A stretch of 13,466 nt of DNA from Actinobacteria bacterium UBA3012 (GCA_002346305.1 DDZI01000064.1:10993-24458); one strand, 5' to 3'. Shown: positions 1-8,506, counted from the first letter of the stretch. The notes: generated from the letters alone by a model not told the origin. Numbers and translations are program-made.

Positions 1-166
1 ATTTCACATCAGCATCACTCATTAACAATGCTTGGGCATCAGTATTAATCGCAATAAACTCGACACCTTTTAATCCGACATCGATCATTCGATTAACTGC
101 ATTTACACCGCCACCACCAATACCTACTACTTTGATGACAGCTAAATAATTTTGTGGTGTAGCCAC
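1..166 (-). CDS. ftsZ: Cell division protein FtsZ, N-terminal fragment (runs off the window)
   Basis: FtsZ is the tubulin-like GTPase that polymerises at midcell into the ring recruiting the divisome. Only the first 55 codons are in the window. They read MATPQNYLAVIKVVGIGGGG followed by VNAVNRMI and then FIAINTDAQAL, which is the classic start of the FtsZ nucleotide-binding fold; the GIGGGG loop lies at about residues 15-20. The start is the GTG at 164-166. It is fixed by an ideal Shine-Dalgarno AAGGAGG (174-180) with a 7-base spacer and by alignment to the usual actinobacterial N-terminus. A 143-base gap separates it from ftsQ upstream, and no ftsA lies between them, as expected in Actinobacteria. 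Identity is very secure; the rest of the gene is not visible. Confidence 0.97.
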   Translation of the reverse strand, partial: MATPQNYLAVIKVVGIGGGGVNAVNRMIDVGLKGVEFIAINTDAQALLMSDADVK

Positions 167-309
167 TTGGAGCCCTCCTTAACGAAACCTCAATCTCTAG
201 TTGAGAGTGAGCGAGTTCGCAAAACCTGCCTGAAGGTAGGGGGGAATTGCTCTGGCTACAAACACCTAGCAAATCTTTTTTTCTGTGTCGCGCTCTTTTG
301 CGAAAGTAT
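167..309 (-). promoter_or_regulatory. ftsQ-ftsZ intergenic leader with ribosome-binding site and small hairpins
   Basis: These 143 bases are one of only two real gaps in the cluster. Read on the minus strand they contain three things. The first is an imperfect 6-bp stem, CCTACC-TTCA-GGCAGG (225-240), with one A.C mismatch, followed by TTTT. The second is a perfect 5-bp stem CTCAA/TTGAG with a 7-base loop (189-205). The third is the strong AAGGAGG ribosome-binding site at 174-180. The spacing suggests that ftsZ has its own promoter or leader-level control in addition to read-through from ftsQ. Separate ftsZ promoters in this gap are known in other Actinobacteria. I could not place a convincing -10/-35 pair; GCGACA with TAGGTG 17 bases downstream is only a weak candidate. 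The hairpins are too weak to call a terminator. Confidence 0.5.
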
Positions 310-1011
310 TTATCTAACCGTTGGAGCTAAAGGTGATGAGATATCGAAATTTTTGACATTTTTATTGTTTGGGTCGGCTAAAAGCTGATTCAAAACCTCT
401 ATTTTCAAACCTTGCTCTTCGGAACCGCCCCAAATGATTTGCACTCCTCGAGTCAAATTAAAAGTTATTGAATCTCGGGTTTTAGCATCGATAGAGATAA
501 CTCGATTTTGGATCTTTGTGGGCAGAGTTTGGAAAACCTGCAATGTTTGGCTGAGCAAAAACTTAGAGGTAGAAGTTTTAATGATAGGCACCCCTCGTGG
601 CACTTTTTTTACCTTTGCAAAAGTCACTCCCGAAGCATCTCCAACTAGAAATCCCCCACCAGAAGCTGTAACTGCAATTTCTACCTTTCGCATCTTTAAC
701 TCAATTAATACCGAACTTGGTAATTGGCGATTTACATTCACATCTAAAACTTGTGGAAGGGCGAGTAACTTTCTTTTTACAGATGATGCGTTGACACGTG
801 CTATGGGTTGTCCGATTTTTATGCCACTTAATTTAATTACTTTTTTCGCCGTCAAAGTTGAAACTTTTTGGGTTTTTGAAACTCCGGAAACTTTTATTTG
901 ATCTACGGTCATCAATCCTGACCACCCCAAAAGATAAGCCAAAAGTGAGACTAAAATTATGGTGGCAACAATGTATGTTTTTTTACGATTCATCTGATTT
1001 AGCTGCTTCAT
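310..1011 (-). CDS. ftsQ: Cell division protein FtsQ (POTRA-domain divisome protein)
   Basis: FtsQ is a bitopic membrane protein that links early and late divisome proteins, working with FtsL and FtsB-like partners to regulate septal synthesis. The product is up to 233 residues: a short basic cytoplasmic tail, one membrane segment at about 12-34 (YIVATIILVSLLAYLLGW region), a POTRA domain at about 35-107 (including the ALPQVLDVNVNRQLPSSVLIE stretch, 84-104), and a C-terminal beta region ending in SPLAPTVR. The order murC-ftsQ-ftsZ is typical of Actinobacteria. The start is ambiguous. ATG at 1009-1011 gives a 29-base overlap with murC; ATG at 991-993 (MNRKKTYI) gives an 11-base overlap and still keeps the membrane segment. 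Neither has a clear Shine-Dalgarno, so translation is probably coupled to murC. Confidence 0.92.
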   Translation of the reverse strand: MKQLNQMNRKKTYIVATIILVSLLAYLLGWSGLMTVDQIKVSGVSKTQKVSTLTAKKVIKLSGIKIGQPIARVNASSVKRKLLALPQVLDVNVNRQLPSSVLIELKMRKVEIAVTASGGGFLVGDASGVTFAKVKKVPRGVPIIKTSTSKFLLSQTLQVFQTLPTKIQNRVISIDAKTRDSITFNLTRGVQIIWGGSEEQGLKIEVLNQLLADPNNKNVKNFDISSPLAPTVR

Positions 1012-2371
1012 CTAACCGAGCAAGTATCTCTTTCCCCAATGAAGTAACGTCTCCAGCGCCCATGGTGATGATCAAATCATTTGCCTTGGCCCCTGCTATA
1101 GCCAATTCAATAGCTGCAACGATGGAGGGCTCGAAATCCACTTTCGTACCAATATCTCGGATCTGCTTCGCAATTACCGAACTGCTGGCGCCTGGGATCG
1201 ACTCCTCACCTGCACCATATATATCTAGTAAAATTACCTGATCGGCAGTTGCGAGAGATTCTGCAAATCCTCTGGCAAAAGCAAGAGTGCGTGAGTACCT
1301 GTGTGGCTGAAAAATTACAATAATTTTCCCTTGTTCAACTACATCTCTGGCTGTTGCAATAGTTGCACTTACTTCGGTTGGATGATGAGCGTAATCGTCA
1401 AAAACTCTAATATTTTTGATCTTCCCTTTTAACTCAAATCTACGTCGAACACCTTGAAATTTAGATAGCCCAAGAATTAACTGATTTGGATTCAAGTCCA
1501 AAGCAATTCCTGCCCCGAGAGCTGCGGTGGCATTGAGAACATTATGTTTACCTGGAATATTTAAAGCAACCTCGCCTAGCACTACTCCTTGCCAAGTAAC
1601 TCTAAAAAAAGAGCCAAGTGCTGATGTCGATATATGAGAAATTCGCATCTGTGCATTTTCGGATTCACCATACGTAATTACATTTAGTCGTAATTCTTTG
1701 GCTGAGTTAGCAATCTCACTTCCACCATCATCATCTATGCAGATAACTAAGAATTCTTTCGTCGAATGAATAAAATCAAGAAAGGTTTGATGCAACTGTT
1801 TTTTTGATGAAAAATGATCAACATGGTCAATTTCAACATTTGTAATAATTGCGCCCAGAGGGTTATAAACTAGAAATGAACTGTCCGATTCGTCGGCTTC
1901 CGCTATGAAAACATCACCGGTGCCGTGATGTGAATTGGAGTTAGAATCATTTGGAGTTCCCCCTATTGCAAAGGATGGGTCCACTCCGCACTCTTGAATC
2001 GCCACTGCCAACATTGAAGTAGTTGTAGTTTTCCCATGAGTGCCAGCTACTGCAACTGATCTGTAGCCTTTCATTAACTCATTCAAAGATTGCGCTCGAG
2101 AAAGTACTGGTATTCCACTTTGTAAGGCCGCCTTCAATTCGGGATTGCTCGCCTTTATAGCCGTAGAGATCACGACAGTTTTCGCTTGAGAGATGTTGTT
2201 TGCGTTGTGTCCGATTTCGACTTTAGCCCCAAGTGCCCGCAGTCCGGCGATTACAATAGAATCTTTTGCGTCAGATCCTGAAACTTCAATCCCGCGATCC
2301 AAAAGTATTCTTGCAATTGCGCTCATGCCAGAACCACCGATGCCGATGAAATGCACTGGCTCATTTAGCAT
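983..2371 (-). CDS. murC: UDP-N-acetylmuramate--L-alanine ligase MurC
   Basis: MurC is the cytoplasmic ATP-dependent ligase that adds the first amino acid, normally L-alanine, to UDP-MurNAc. The product is 462 residues, normal for the family. The N-terminal UDP-binding fold starts with HFIGIGGSGMSAIA (7-20). The ATP-binding P-loop is GTHGKTT (110-116). The central domain has the EADESD motif (158-163) followed by ITNVEIDHVDHF, and the C-terminal ligase domain has FDDYAHHPTE and FQPHRYSRT. The ATG start overlaps the murG stop by one base (TAATG) and is preceded by AGGGAG at a good distance. The 3' end runs into ftsQ. The GTHGKTT loop and the HHPTE segment distinguish it from the other three Mur ligases in the window. 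Confidence 0.97.
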   Translation of the reverse strand: MLNEPVHFIGIGGSGMSAIARILLDRGIEVSGSDAKDSIVIAGLRALGAKVEIGHNANNISQAKTVVISTAIKASNPELKAALQSGIPVLSRAQSLNELMKGYRSVAVAGTHGKTTTTSMLAVAIQECGVDPSFAIGGTPNDSNSNSHHGTGDVFIAEADESDSSFLVYNPLGAIITNVEIDHVDHFSSKKQLHQTFLDFIHSTKEFLVICIDDDGGSEIANSAKELRLNVITYGESENAQMRISHISTSALGSFFRVTWQGVVLGEVALNIPGKHNVLNATAALGAGIALDLNPNQLILGLSKFQGVRRRFELKGKIKNIRVFDDYAHHPTEVSATIATARDVVEQGKIIVIFQPHRYSRTLAFARGFAESLATADQVILLDIYGAGEESIPGASSSVIAKQIRDIGTKVDFEPSIVAAIELAIAGAKANDLIITMGAGDVTSLGKEILARLDEAAKSDES

Positions 2372-3474
2372 TAAATTCTCCCTTTAGGGGAATGGAAAAT
2401 TTCTTTCTCTATCAAGTCAACAAAGTCGGAGGCAGCGCATAATTTAGTGCTCTTATTTGTAACTGCAACTTTTGAGAATTCAGCAAAAGAGTCATTTACC
2501 TCTAAAACAATTGACAGTAACTTCTCAGATGTAAGATTGTTGTTCAGCAAAATTCTTGCACTTCCGTGATTTAGGAATTTTTCAGCATTTACAATCTGCT
2601 CCCCATTTCCAATTGATAATGGAATAAAGATTGCTGGTAATCCCATTGCTTCAATTTCTGCACATGTTCCAGCACCAGCTCTTGAAATTACAAAATCCGC
2701 TGCTAAATATGCTGACTCCATATTTACCAAGTATGCAATTTGTCGATAATTCGCTGAATCAAATCTCTCAGTCGTTGTACTTTTACCTGTACCGACTAAA
2801 TGCAAAACATAAATATTCGCTTGATTTAAAGCCGATACGATCTCAATAACAGCATTGTTTATTTGCTGTGATCCGAGTGAGCCACCCATCACCAATAGAA
2901 CTCTACCTTCTGATGGCAATTCCAACTCTTTGCGAGCTTCTCCTTTGGCTAGAACAAGTTTTTGTCCAGATAGTTTTGCTGATTCAGTAATGCTATCTCG
3001 CATCGGAAACCCAACAACATGCTGGTTTTCCCAGCCTTTAATAGGATTAAAAACCGCGACAACTTTGGCCCACTTGCGGCCTACTCTATTTGCCAGACCC
3101 GGAATTGAATTCGCTTCATGAAGTGCGATTGGGATATTAAGAATTCGCGCAGCAATATAGACAGGAGTCGCTACATAACCCCCGAAACCTATTGCGACAT
3201 TCGCTCCTCTCAATAAAAGAACAGATTTAATTAATGCGGTGCTAAAGCGGGGAATGAAAGCGAGTGCACTCAAGTTTATTTTTCGAGGAAAATCTGCCTT
3301 CGGTAAATACTTAATTAGATAATTCTCCGCTGGTATCAATTTTTCATCTGCGCCACCTTTGGAGCCGATGAAAACAATTTCAGCATGGTTAATCCTGTTT
3401 TTGATTTCATTCGCGACTGCAAGAGCAGGTAATACATGACCTGCTGTTCCTCCTCCAGCAATTACAATTTTCAT
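2371..3474 (-). CDS. murG: UDP-N-acetylglucosamine--MurNAc-(pentapeptide)-diphosphoryl-undecaprenol GlcNAc transferase MurG
   Basis: MurG is the GT-B glycosyltransferase at the inner face of the membrane that adds GlcNAc to lipid I to make lipid II. The product is 367 residues. The N-terminal acceptor domain begins with the glycine-rich loop GGGTAGHVLPALA (7-19) and contains GFGGYVATP (96-104) and HEANSIPGLANR (119-130). The C-terminal nucleotide-sugar domain has GGSLGSQ (197-203) and SRAGAGTCAEI (264-274), then a PLSIGNGEQIVNA segment (285-297) matching the usual GNGEQ motif. The ATG start is preceded by GAGGAAGTAA, a good ribosome-binding site, and overlaps the ftsW stop by 4 bases (ATGA). 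It lies between ftsW and murC, the expected actinobacterial position. Confidence 0.97.
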   Translation of the reverse strand: MKIVIAGGGTAGHVLPALAVANEIKNRINHAEIVFIGSKGGADEKLIPAENYLIKYLPKADFPRKINLSALAFIPRFSTALIKSVLLLRGANVAIGFGGYVATPVYIAARILNIPIALHEANSIPGLANRVGRKWAKVVAVFNPIKGWENQHVVGFPMRDSITESAKLSGQKLVLAKGEARKELELPSEGRVLLVMGGSLGSQQINNAVIEIVSALNQANIYVLHLVGTGKSTTTERFDSANYRQIAYLVNMESAYLAADFVISRAGAGTCAEIEAMGLPAIFIPLSIGNGEQIVNAEKFLNHGSARILLNNNLTSEKLLSIVLEVNDSFAEFSKVAVTNKSTKLCAASDFVDLIEKEIFHSPKGRI

Positions 3475-4670
3475 TTACTTCCTCGGTTGAAAATAAACAA
3501 CGGTGGTCGCTTATCTAATATCGCTTTTGCTCCAGGCTCTCGTCTGGCCACTCCGGTCAGAAATCCCAACGCCAACATAGAGCTAATTAAGGCTGACCCT
3601 CCATAAGAGATAAAAGGTAATGGCACACCTACAACTGGAAACATGCCTATGACTGATGCGATGTTAATTGTTGCTTGAACACTTATCCAAGCAACAATAC
3701 CTGCGGCTGCATACCTACTAAATGGATCTTTAGTCTTAATTGCAATATTTACGCCTGCCCAAATGAAAGCCAAAAATGCTAACAAAACTAGAACTGTCCC
3801 AAATAAGCCCAACTCTTCACCTATAACTGCAAAAATAAAATCGGTGTGCGCTTCAGGTCCGAGATTCCCCCACTTCTGGCGACTTCCCCCCAAGCCAACT
3901 CCGAAAATACCACCAGAAGCCAGAGCCATAATGCTGTGAGCAGGCTGCCAACCCGGTCCATGGTAATTACTTTCTGAGAATGGATCTAGAAAAGAACTTA
4001 GTCTTGCCAATCTGGATTGTTTTGTGAGCAAGACTGCAAACAACAACCCAGCTCCAATAAGTCCAATACCTAAAAGGTGACGGAATTTAATCCCAATCAA
4101 AAATAACATCGCCATCAAGATTGCCGCAAGAATTAATGTAGTTCCTAAATCTCCGCCCGCGAGTATTGGAGCACTTATCAAGCCAAACCCAATTATTAGT
4201 GAATAAACAGCACGTTGTTGATTGATTGCACCTTTTTCAAGCTGAGCAAGTACTTGAGCGGCCCAGATAGTAATCGCAAATTTAGCAATTTCACTCGGCT
4301 GGATCGTGAATAATCCAAGGTTTATCCAATTTCGATTTCCATTTATTTCAATTCCGATTCCAGGCAAAAAAACTGCGAGTTCAAGACCAAAAACCACAAT
4401 CAGCATAGCCGGGATTAAACGTTTCCATGCTTTCGATGGAATTTTAAAAGCTAACCACATTGGAATAATCCCGATACAAAACCACAAAAATTGTCTACCA
4501 GCAATTGAAAAGGAAGATCCAGAAGTAAAATACGATCGAATCCCAGATGCGGATAGCACCATGATTAATCCTAGAACAATGAGAACTCCAGCAGAACCTA
4601 GAAGTAAATTGTAGGCAGCAGTTGGATTGGAAAATATATTTTTATTAACCGACTTAGAGCTCTTTGTCAT
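3471..4670 (-). CDS. ftsW: Septal peptidoglycan polymerase FtsW (SEDS family)
   Basis: FtsW is the SEDS-family glycosyltransferase that polymerises lipid II at the septum together with its class B PBP partner, FtsI, encoded upstream here. The 399-residue product is strongly hydrophobic with about ten membrane segments from residue 22 onward. Family landmarks are NGNRNWINLGLFTIQPSEIAK (110-130), GDLGTT (173-178), the PEAHTDFIFAVIGEELG stretch (272-288) whose D277 corresponds to the catalytic aspartate, and LPFISYGGSALI (351-362). ftsW and rodA are close relatives; the position between murD and murG makes FtsW the right call. The ATG start follows AGGAAGTAAAAA and overlaps the murD stop by 4 bases. 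Confidence 0.95.
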   Translation of the reverse strand: MTKSSKSVNKNIFSNPTAAYNLLLGSAGVLIVLGLIMVLSASGIRSYFTSGSSFSIAGRQFLWFCIGIIPMWLAFKIPSKAWKRLIPAMLIVVFGLELAVFLPGIGIEINGNRNWINLGLFTIQPSEIAKFAITIWAAQVLAQLEKGAINQQRAVYSLIIGFGLISAPILAGGDLGTTLILAAILMAMLFLIGIKFRHLLGIGLIGAGLLFAVLLTKQSRLARLSSFLDPFSESNYHGPGWQPAHSIMALASGGIFGVGLGGSRQKWGNLGPEAHTDFIFAVIGEELGLFGTVLVLLAFLAFIWAGVNIAIKTKDPFSRYAAAGIVAWISVQATINIASVIGMFPVVGVPLPFISYGGSALISSMLALGFLTGVARREPGAKAILDKRPPLFIFNRGSK

Positions 4671-6052
4671 TTTTTACTTCCTACAAGTTGCTTGACTTTC
4701 TCAGTGAATAGATCTCCTCTATGGGCATATGAAGTGAATTGATCCATAGAAGCGCATGCTGGCGCCAAAAGGACAACATCGCCACTAGATGCTAATTCTT
4801 TTCCTTTAATCACTAAGTTATCCATGAGTTGCTCAGGCGAAACTCCATCGATCAGATATTTTGGAATTTTTGGTGCGTATTTAGAGAGTGCGTCTGAGAT
4901 CAAATTCCGATCTGTGCCAATCAGAAGTACTGCTTTTAATCTACCGGCTTTGCTTTGAACTAAATCTTCCATGTCGGCACCTTTTGCCAGCCCACCTGCT
5001 ATCCAAATAATCGAGGTAAACGCTGCTAATGAAGCGTTAGCAGCATGTGGATTGGTCGCTTTCGAATCATTTATCCATCGAACACCATCTAAATTTTCTA
5101 CCTCTTCAATTCGATGATGTCCTGGAGCAAAATTTCTCAGCCCCTGTGCGATTGAATCTATGTTTACTCCGCAACTTCGTGCCAATGCCATGGCGGCTAG
5201 GGCGTTTGCAACATTATGAGGTGCTTGTGGGTTTATGTCAGACAGTTCAGCAAGAGCACTTGCTTCTTGCGGGTCGTCGACAAAAGCCCGATCAACTAAC
5301 AGTTCCTCAACCACACCAATTTCACCTGGGCGTGGGGCATCGAGTGTGAACTTAACAACTCTCTGGTCACTGTTAAATTCAAGATTATTTAGATGCCGAT
5401 CATCACGATTTATTATAATGAGGTTTGCGCCTTTTGTTATGCGTTTTTTAGCAGATAGATACTCAGAGAAAGATCCATGCCAATCTAAATGATCATCTGC
5501 GATATTTAAAATTGCTGCACTGTGAAGACGAAGTTGTTCTGACCAATGTAATTGAAAAGAAGAAAGTTCGAGAATCAAGTAATCAACAACTTCGTCACCT
5601 GTAATCACTTCAATGACAGTTTTACCTATATTTCCACAAGCCACAGCTTTCTTGCCATCAGCTTTAAAGATTGCTTCAGTCATTCCTACAGTTGTCGTTT
5701 TTCCATTAGTTCCAGTAAGTCCGACCCATGTTTTGGGTTTTGCGCTTTTTTGATCAATTCTCCACGCATATTCGACTTCACTGATTACTTCACAACCGCT
5801 ACTCAATGCATGGATCAATACGGGATGATTTGGCTTCCATCCGGGAGAAGTAATGATTAACTTTGGCAAATTTTCGGGTTGTGTAAAAGTTACATCAATA
5901 TTTGCAATCAATCTAAGTTCATCAGCTTTACTTTGCATCGCGGCAGAGGAATTTTCCTCGTACACTAAAATGTTTTTTCCTAATTGGGCTAAAGCTTTGG
6001 CTGTAGCTACGCCGGTTACCCCAAGCCCAGCAACCAAAATCTCTTGTTTCAT
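4667..6052 (-). CDS. murD: UDP-N-acetylmuramoylalanine--D-glutamate ligase MurD
   Basis: MurD adds D-glutamate to UDP-MurNAc-L-Ala in the cytoplasm using ATP. The 461-residue protein has an N-terminal nucleotide fold opening with VAGLGVTGVATAKAL (7-21) and an ITSPGWKPNHP segment (67-77). The ATP P-loop GTNGKTT is at 114-120. LELSSFQL (161-168) is the MurD-type central motif, followed by NIADDHLDWHG. K202 in YLSAKKRI sits where the carbamylated lysine is expected. The C-terminal domain has GHHRIEEV and NDSKATNP. The ATG directly abuts the mraY stop codon with no spacer, and the 3' end overlaps ftsW by 4 bases, suggesting coupled translation. No strong Shine-Dalgarno is seen for this start. Confidence 0.97.
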   Translation of the reverse strand: MKQEILVAGLGVTGVATAKALAQLGKNILVYEENSSAAMQSKADELRLIANIDVTFTQPENLPKLIITSPGWKPNHPVLIHALSSGCEVISEVEYAWRIDQKSAKPKTWVGLTGTNGKTTTVGMTEAIFKADGKKAVACGNIGKTVIEVITGDEVVDYLILELSSFQLHWSEQLRLHSAAILNIADDHLDWHGSFSEYLSAKKRITKGANLIIINRDDRHLNNLEFNSDQRVVKFTLDAPRPGEIGVVEELLVDRAFVDDPQEASALAELSDINPQAPHNVANALAAMALARSCGVNIDSIAQGLRNFAPGHHRIEEVENLDGVRWINDSKATNPHAANASLAAFTSIIWIAGGLAKGADMEDLVQSKAGRLKAVLLIGTDRNLISDALSKYAPKIPKYLIDGVSPEQLMDNLVIKGKELASSGDVVLLAPACASMDQFTSYAHRGDLFTEKVKQLVGSKK

Positions 6053-7111
6053 TTAGCCAACTACCCAATCAGCGTAAAACAAGCCAAGGCCTGCGGCAAC
6101 ACAAAGTCCTGCGATTATCCAAAAACGGATCACAATTGTTACTTCGCCCCATCCCAATAATTCAAAATGGTGTTGTAAGGGCGCCATGCGAAATAACCGC
6201 TTTCCCTTGGTCGCTTTAAAATAACCAACTTGCAAAATTACAGACAATGTAATTATTGCGAACAATCCACCAATCAGAACTAGCAAGAGTTCAGTTCTTA
6301 AAGTTATGGCTAAACCTGCTAAAGCTCCACCTATAGCTAACGAACCAGTATCGCCCATAAATATTTTGGCTGGGCTAGCATTCCACCAAAGAAAAGCAAA
6401 AGTTGCTCCTGCAAGGGCTGCTGACAAAACCGCCAAATCGAGTGGATCACGTACTTGATAACATTTCAATCCAGGTGATACTGAACAGCTTTGTCCAAAC
6501 TCCCAAACACCAATTAATATAAATGCAATAAAACTCATGACTGATGCTCCAGTAGCAAGTCCATCTAAACCATCAGTTAAATTCACGCCATTACTTGTGG
6601 CTACTATCATCAAGAACACCCAAATGATGACCGCGACGGCCCCTAATTTTAGTGAAGTATCTCGAACTGTCGATAAGTGCAATGAGACTGGAGTCAGCCC
6701 CGTGTCATCTGGAAAATTTAAACCAGCCCAAGCGAATGCAATTGCAAATACACTTTGACCAAAAATTTTTGATCTTGCACGTAATCCCAAAGAGCGCTGA
6801 CGTGAAACTTTAAGCCAGTCATCCAAAAATCCAACAAAACCTAAACCGGACATTAGACCTAAAACTAATAGTGCAGAAACTGTTGGCTCTCTACCGGTTA
6901 GCAAATGGGAAATAAAATAAGCAAGAATCACCGAGAATATAACTACTGTTCCGCCCATCGTGGGGGTGCCACGTTTTGTGTGATGAGTCGTTGGTCCATC
7001 ATCTCTTATAAATTGCCCATAACTCTTTTTTACTAAAAGTTTTATCGCCAGGGGAGTTGCAAATAGAGAAAATAAAAATGCAAGCGCACCTGAAAGTAAT
7101 ATTCCTTTCAT
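6053..7111 (-). CDS. mraY: Phospho-N-acetylmuramoyl-pentapeptide transferase MraY
   Basis: MraY is the integral membrane enzyme that transfers phospho-MurNAc-pentapeptide from UDP to undecaprenyl phosphate, forming lipid I. The product is 352 residues with about ten membrane segments. Family motifs are GTPTMGG (48-54), FLDDWLKV (95-102, with the catalytic-site pair D97-D98), ATSNGVNLTDGLDGLATG (171-188), WNASPAKIFMGDTGS (243-257) and PLQHHFELLGW (311-321). An external loop at about 205-225 carries two cysteines (C209, C217) before RDPLDLA; I recall a similar CY-x-VRDPLD stretch in other actinobacterial MraY proteins. The ATG follows the murF stop by 6 bases, with GAAGG about 10 bases upstream. 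Confidence 0.98.
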   Translation of the reverse strand: MKGILLSGALAFLFSLFATPLAIKLLVKKSYGQFIRDDGPTTHHTKRGTPTMGGTVVIFSVILAYFISHLLTGREPTVSALLVLGLMSGLGFVGFLDDWLKVSRQRSLGLRARSKIFGQSVFAIAFAWAGLNFPDDTGLTPVSLHLSTVRDTSLKLGAVAVIIWVFLMIVATSNGVNLTDGLDGLATGASVMSFIAFILIGVWEFGQSCSVSPGLKCYQVRDPLDLAVLSAALAGATFAFLWWNASPAKIFMGDTGSLAIGGALAGLAITLRTELLLVLIGGLFAIITLSVILQVGYFKATKGKRLFRMAPLQHHFELLGWGEVTIVIRFWIIAGLCVAAGLGLFYADWVVG

Positions 7112-7117
7112 CGGTGT

Positions 7118-8506
7118 TTAACCTTCACTTTTATCAGTTGGCATGTCATTTATGTCCCCAATTAACAGTTCTACTAATTTTTCTAACCCCTCAGCTCTAG
7201 AACCTTTGACAAGTATCACATCTCCGGCTTCACTTCCCGTCGCTATTTCCCTTGCGCTTTCGATGTTTTCAACTAGCAAAATTTCAGTCGAACCTAACTC
7301 GCTTTCCATTAGGTATTCCTTTGTGCCTATCGCCACCAGATGGTCAATTTCTAGGTCGATAGCCTTACGGGTAACCTCACGGTGGCCAGCTATTGAATAA
7401 TCCCCAAGCTCATGCATTTTTCCTAATAATGCCCAGGCTCGTCCTCCGCGCTCTTGCGCGAAAAGTCGTAATGAATCAAGGGCTGCAAACATGCTTTCAG
7501 GGTTAGCATTGTAAGAATCATTAATTATTAATCTTCCTGCGACTTCATGTAATTCCATTCGCCAATTACTTGAGCTGTCGGCCGTTGAGAGTCCTGCGCT
7601 AATTTTGTCGATAGGCATCTTCAATGCGGTAGCTATAGTTGCCGCAGCCAAAGCATTTGCAACTTGATGTCTTCCAGCTTGTCTTAAAGCCACAGTTTCA
7701 CGGCCAAAAGCGGTTACTAAATCAAAATGAGCAAAACCTTCTCTAATTTCTATGTCAGTTGCCCTTACATCATTATTTGAATTCTCCCCGAAGGTCATAA
7801 CTTTGGCTTTGGTTAATTTAGTCATGTTAATTGTTAGCTCATCGTATGAACCTAGAATCGCAATCTTTGAAGATTCTAGGTTCTTTACCATCTCACTTTT
7901 CGCTGTAGCAATTATTTCTCGTGAACCAAAAATCCCAATATGCGCACTTCCAACTCCGAGTACCACGCCTATATCTGGAAGAAACGTGCGCTCCAATTTA
8001 GAGATGTCACCTAAATTGCGCGCGCCCATCTCTAGTATGCAAAATTTTGTATCAGCACTACATTCTAAAATTGTGATTGGAACACCTAAATCATTATTAA
8101 ATGAAGATCTAGGAGCAACTGTCTTTCCCATCATGGACAATAGGTGTTTAGATAAATCTTTAGTGGTGGTTTTGCCATGAGAACCAGTTATGGCAATAAC
8201 TTTCATTCCAGAAATCTTCTGTCTCACGTATGCAGCTAACTTTGTTATTGCCTCGACAACATCTGAAACCACTATGCAAGTCGAACCAATCTCTCGAGTG
8301 CAGATGATTACTCCAGCTCCGCCTTCCAAGGCGTTTATAGCAAAATCATGACCATCTACATGTTCACCTTTTAGGGCTAGGAAAATTCCATTTGAAACAA
8401 TTTCTCGGGAATCGAAAAAGGCTGATCCAGTTATGAGTTTATTTCCGTTACCTACGATTTTTCCTGAGATTACTTCCGAAATTTGAGAGATAGTTAAAGG
8501 AATCAT
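7118..8506 (-). CDS. murF: UDP-N-acetylmuramoyl-tripeptide--D-alanyl-D-alanine ligase MurF
   Basis: MurF completes the cytoplasmic precursor by adding the D-Ala-D-Ala dipeptide to the UDP-MurNAc-tripeptide. The 462-residue product begins with the UDP-binding domain, including FDSREIVSNGIFLALKGE (31-48), the segment typical of MurE/MurF ligases. The ATP P-loop is GSHGKTTT (108-115). The central domain contains SSFNNDLGVPITIL (134-147), EMGARNLGDI (159-168) and the lysine K203 in TAKSEMV. The C-terminal domain has NDSYNANPESM. The SHGKTT P-loop and NNDLGVP separate it from MurE. The ATG overlaps the murE stop by 4 bases, with AGG 8 bases upstream. A D-Ala-D-Ala ligase gene (ddl) must lie elsewhere in the genome. 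Confidence 0.97.
   Translation of the reverse strand: MIPLTISQISEVISGKIVGNGNKLITGSAFFDSREIVSNGIFLALKGEHVDGHDFAINALEGGAGVIICTREIGSTCIVVSDVVEAITKLAAYVRQKISGMKVIAITGSHGKTTTKDLSKHLLSMMGKTVAPRSSFNNDLGVPITILECSADTKFCILEMGARNLGDISKLERTFLPDIGVVLGVGSAHIGIFGSREIIATAKSEMVKNLESSKIAILGSYDELTINMTKLTKAKVMTFGENSNNDVRATDIEIREGFAHFDLVTAFGRETVALRQAGRHQVANALAAATIATALKMPIDKISAGLSTADSSSNWRMELHEVAGRLIINDSYNANPESMFAALDSLRLFAQERGGRAWALLGKMHELGDYSIAGHREVTRKAIDLEIDHLVAIGTKEYLMESELGSTEILLVENIESAREIATGSEAGDVILVKGSRAEGLEKLVELLIGDINDMPTDKSEG

Noticed and set aside
221..240. Possible rho-independent terminator after ftsQ
   Set aside because: The stem is only six positions with an A.C mismatch on the transcribed strand and is followed by just four T bases, so it is too weak for a terminator call; recorded only as a hairpin in the ftsZ leader.
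152..388. Plus-strand open frame across the ftsQ-ftsZ gap
   Set aside because: It overlaps the ftsZ start and ftsQ end on the opposite strand, has no ribosome-binding site and an unnatural composition; it is a shadow frame.
434..901. Long plus-strand open frame (155 codons) opposite ftsQ
   Set aside because: It lies wholly antisense to ftsQ, whose POTRA domain is clear, and its translation shows no domain-like pattern.
1921..1960. Low-complexity Asn/Ser/His stretch in MurC (NDSNSNSHHG) as a possible insertion
   Set aside because: It occupies the position where MurC proteins normally have a variable Asn-rich loop before HHGTGD, so it is ordinary family variation.
7752..8180. Plus-strand open frame of 142 codons opposite murF
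   Set aside because: Antisense to a well-supported gene with all MurF motifs; the length is expected by chance from the codon usage of the opposite strand.
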